This document shows, one piece after another, positions 8,273-10,328 of a DNA stretch of 10,328 nt. Numbering within the stretch: the stretch's first letter is position 1; each line of letters starts with the position of its first letter. Origin of the DNA: Sporichthyaceae bacterium (GTDB taxonomy: Bacteria; Actinomycetota; Actinomycetes; JACCUZ01); NCBI GenBank assembly GCA_013698395.1, contig JACCUZ010000385.1, positions 1-10,328 on the forward strand, in the 5' to 3' direction. The notes beneath the pieces are model-generated. The model worked only from the letters and a program-made list of their open reading frames with translations. It did not search any database and was not told the DNA's origin. The position numbers and the translations under genes are program-made.

Positions 8273-9216
8273 AGGTCCTCGTCGCCGATGACGACCTTGG
8301 CTCCCGACTGCTGGCGCAGGCTGCGGTCGAGGCACTCGGCCACGACTGCGTGTCAGCGGCCGACGGGACCGAGGCGTGGAGCATGTTCCACGAGCTCAGG
8401 CCCGATGTCCTGATAACCGACCGGGAGATGCCGGGACTCGACGGCGTCTCCCTGTGCCGGCAGATCCGTGAGCGCCAACAGGATCAGTACACCTACGTCG
8501 TCTTGCTCACCAGTCACGGGGACGCGCAGGACGTCCTGTCCGGGATGCGCGCCGGCGCCGACGACTACGTGACGAAGCCGCTGAATCCCCTGGACCTCGA
8601 GGCGCGCCTGCTGGCGGCCCAACGGGTGACCGCGCTGCACGCCGAGCTGGCCTCCGTTCGCAAGCAGCTGCGCGAGCAGGCCCGGACGGACCCGCTGACG
8701 GGTCTGCGCAACCGGCTGGGCCTCACCGATGAGCTCGACCTGCTGCACCAGGTCAGCGACAGGTACCACCGCAGCTACTGCCTGGCGATGTGCGACATCG
8801 ACTTCTTCAAGCGCTACAACGACACATACGGACACGTGGCCGGCGACCGAGCCCTGCGGGCCGTCAGCGCCGCCATCGTCGGAGCCCTTCGTGCAGCGGA
8901 CCGGGTCTACCGCTACGGCGGGGAGGAGTTCCTCGTCCTGCTGGCCGAACAGACCCTCCCCGAAGGTGTGGTTGTCATGGAACGGGTCCGCAGGGCGGTC
9001 ATGGACCTCGCTCTCGAGCACCGAGCCAACGGCGATACCGGAGTCCTCACCGTGAGCACCGGTGTCGCCGCTTGCGGGGTGGACCGCCGGAGCAGCAGCG
9101 AGCAGCTCATCGCCGAGGCGGACGAGGCGCTCTACGAAGCCAAGGCGAGCGGACGGAACCAGGTGAGGGCGGCGCGGGCGGGCCGCAGAGAGGTGATGGT
9201 CGGGGATGAAAACTGA
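8269..9216 (+). CDS. Response regulator diguanylate cyclase (REC-GGDEF)
   Basis: The 315-residue cytosolic protein should make cyclic di-GMP from two GTP when phosphorylated. The receiver domain (1-118) has Asp7/Asp8, phosphoacceptor Asp51 ([11 protein letters not shown]), Thr81 and Lys103. A coiled linker (about 119-138) leads to DPLTGLRNR at 141-149, which opens the GGDEF domain. The metal-binding CDIDFFK segment has Asp176. The active-site signature is GGEEF (217-221), a catalytically competent variant. An RxxD inhibitory site (Arg208, Asp211) lies five residues before it, implying product feedback inhibition. No EAL or HD-GYP domain is present. The layout equals that of PleD/WspR-class regulators with a single receiver. 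The start ATG overlaps the kinase stop (ATGA), which suggests translational coupling and makes it the likely phosphate acceptor of the kinase's HPt domain. Confidence 0.93.
   Translation: MKVLVADDDLGSRLLAQAAVEALGHDCVSAADGTEAWSMFHELRPDVLITDREMPGLDGVSLCRQIRERQQDQYTYVVLLTSHGDAQDVLSGMRAGADDYVTKPLNPLDLEARLLAAQRVTALHAELASVRKQLREQARTDPLTGLRNRLGLTDELDLLHQVSDRYHRSYCLAMCDIDFFKRYNDTYGHVAGDRALRAVSAAIVGALRAADRVYRYGGEEFLVLLAEQTLPEGVVVMERVRRAVMDLALEHRANGDTGVLTVSTGVAACGVDRRSSSEQLIAEADEALYEAKASGRNQVRAARAGRREVMVGDEN
9187..9196 (+). promoter_or_regulatory. Ribosome binding site of the stand-alone receiver gene
   Basis: AGAGAGGTGA lies inside the end of the cyclase gene, 9 nt before ATG 9206. It supports that start, although it produces an 11-nt overlap with the upstream gene. 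Confidence 0.5.
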
Positions 9217-9646
9217 TCAGCTCCTCGCGGCGGAGACCCACACCGCAGCGCCGGTCCTCATCGTGGACGACGACCTGGTCGCCGTCGCACTCATCGAGGC
9301 GTGCCTGGACCGGATGAACCTGCGAAACCCGCGGGTGGTCGCCAACGACGGGCGCAAAGCGGTCACCCACCTCGAGCGGTGCCTCGACGGCCAGGAACTT
9401 GTTCCCGCGCTCGCCCTGCTCGACGGGCAGCTGCCCGGTCGATCCGGCCTCGAGGTGCTCCAATGGATGCGCCAGCAGCCGGTGCTCAAGGACGTCGCCG
9501 TCGTGATGCTCACGGGGGACTCCGCTGTCGACTCCATTCGCGACGCCTACGCCGGTGGAGCGGCCAGTTACCTCGTCAAGCCGGTCGGCTTCAAGGCCCT
9601 GGCTGACGTCCTGAGGGGCTTGAACGCGCCGTGGATGCTGGTCTGA
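9206..9646 (+). CDS. Single-domain response regulator (receiver only)
   Basis: The 146-residue protein is a receiver domain with a short N-terminal extension and no output domain. Acidic residues Asp21-Asp23 (IVDDD), phosphoacceptor Asp73 (LLDGQLPGRSG), Thr103 (MLTGDS) and Lys125 (LVKPV) are all in place. The spacing, with a long loop before the LLDG strand, resembles the Rcp1-like receivers that work by protein contact or as phosphate shuttles/sinks. It overlaps the cyclase gene by 11 nt and precedes the next membrane protein by 11 nt, so it is almost surely in the same operon. Likely partners are the upstream HPt domain or a kinase further downstream; this is inference from order only. Confidence 0.9.
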   Translation: MKTDQLLAAETHTAAPVLIVDDDLVAVALIEACLDRMNLRNPRVVANDGRKAVTHLERCLDGQELVPALALLDGQLPGRSGLEVLQWMRQQPVLKDVAVVMLTGDSAVDSIRDAYAGGAASYLVKPVGFKALADVLRGLNAPWMLV

Positions 9647-9657
9647 CCCCCCGGGGC

Positions 9658-10328
9658 GTGACATTGCCGCCATGGGCGGTCTTCCTGGGCGCCGGCGCCG
9701 GCGCCTCCCTGCTCTTCGTCGTCGGCAACGCCACCATCAGCGCCGTCGCCTGGTCCGGAGTCGTCCTGGCGGCTCTCGGCGCATTGGGAGCCCACGTGCT
9801 CCGCTACCGCACCAGCCGCACCGGCCCGTGGAGCTTGCTGCTCGTAGGTTTCACCGTGTACGCGGCCGCGACCATGCCCTGGTATCTCGTCCCGGCCAGT
9901 GGGCATCCGTTGCCCTTCCCATCGCTGGTCGACGCGGGGTTCTTTCTCTCCTATGCGGTTTTCGCCGCCGCGCTCCTGTCATTGGCCCGCCGCCATCGCG
10001 ACCATGACGCTCGAGCCTCCCTCGAGGTGGTCATCGTGGCGATCGGCGCGGGGACACCGCTGTGGGAGTTCCTGCTGAAGCCGGAAGTAGTCGACCAGTC
10101 CTGGCTGGTGACGTTGACTCTCTACGGCTATCCCCTCGTACTGCTCGTCCTCCTCGGCATGACGATCCGGCTGCTCCTGTTGGTCGACCGTCCTGACGGC
10201 GCCGGACTGCTTCTCATCGGGTGGATCGTGGGCGAGCTCGTCGCGGACGTCTACTACGCCGTCTCCGTTGCTAACGGCACCTTCCGGCTGGACTCCCCCT
10301 TCCTGCTGCTCTATCTCGCGTCATACAC
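9658..10328 (+). CDS. Polytopic membrane sensor protein, 3' end cut by window
   Basis: The frame is open from GTG 9658 to the window end (223 codons and two bases). It is made almost wholly of hydrophobic segments, at about residues 6-22, 28-48, 57-78, 89-110, 122-140, 148-175, 182-204 and 212 onward. Motifs FPSLVDAGF (87-95), GYP (157-159) and DVYY (197-200) occur in the same order and nearly the same spacing as [12 protein letters not shown] and DSVY in the upstream hybrid kinase, so the two share a membrane sensor domain. A cytoplasmic output domain (kinase, GGDEF/EAL or other) should lie beyond the window and cannot be seen. GTG 9658 is chosen because it follows the previous stop by 11 nt and gives the full first helix; no good Shine-Dalgarno precedes it, and TTG 9664 is an alternative. 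Confidence 0.8.
   Translation, partial: MTLPPWAVFLGAGAGASLLFVVGNATISAVAWSGVVLAALGALGAHVLRYRTSRTGPWSLLLVGFTVYAAATMPWYLVPASGHPLPFPSLVDAGFFLSYAVFAAALLSLARRHRDHDARASLEVVIVAIGAGTPLWEFLLKPEVVDQSWLVTLTLYGYPLVLLVLLGMTIRLLLLVDRPDGAGLLLIGWIVGELVADVYYAVSVANGTFRLDSPFLLLYLASY

Noticed and set aside
9672..10007. ATG-started frame at 9672
   Set aside because: It gives Arg-rich sequence in the +2 frame of the membrane protein, whose own frame has clear helices and motifs shared with the kinase.
1..10328. Mobile element, CRISPR array, tRNA or rRNA
   Set aside because: No transposase or integrase motifs, no spaced direct repeats and no RNA gene signatures were seen; the only tandem repeat lies inside the DUF222 gene.

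Overview
The window looks like part of a high-GC actinobacterial chromosome. Coding regions are strongly GC-biased at third positions. Three genes start with GTG placed 6-7 nt after a TANNNT -10 hexamer, as in leaderless actinobacterial transcripts. One regulatory site is an exact match to the actinobacterial/mycobacterial LexA (SOS) box. I cannot name the genus. No rRNA, tRNA, CRISPR array or insertion sequence is visible, and both end genes run off the window.

Layout. Positions 1-579 (minus strand) hold the 5' part of a DUF222/13E12-type protein, a family that normally carries a C-terminal HNH nuclease domain. Its start region has a good Shine-Dalgarno, a candidate promoter and a perfect SOS box (606-621). 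A divergent intergenic region leads into three plus-strand metabolic genes: glpD (736-2457, FAD-dependent glycerol-3-phosphate dehydrogenase), a short-chain dehydrogenase of the retinol-dehydrogenase-like type (2493-3434), and guaA (3591-5180, GMP synthase). Each of the three appears to have its own leaderless promoter, and a strong hairpin after the dehydrogenase probably insulates guaA.

Positions 5243-10328 are a signalling block. A 1009-residue membrane hybrid histidine kinase (about ten membrane helices, HisKA, HATPase, two receiver domains, HPt) overlaps by 4 nt a REC-GGDEF diguanylate cyclase. That gene overlaps by 11 nt a stand-alone receiver protein. Eleven nt later a second polytopic membrane protein begins and is cut by the window edge. 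Its visible part lines up over most of its length with the membrane sensor part of the kinase (FPSL-D-GF, GYP and D-VY motifs at matching spacing).

Interpretation: the kinase/HPt probably passes phosphate to Asp51 of the cyclase and/or Asp73 of the single-domain regulator, tying an unidentified membrane or extracellular signal to cyclic di-GMP. The second membrane protein may be another sensor feeding the same circuit. The most novel element is the shared membrane sensor domain, which I recognise as recurrent in actinobacterial signalling proteins but cannot assign a ligand.
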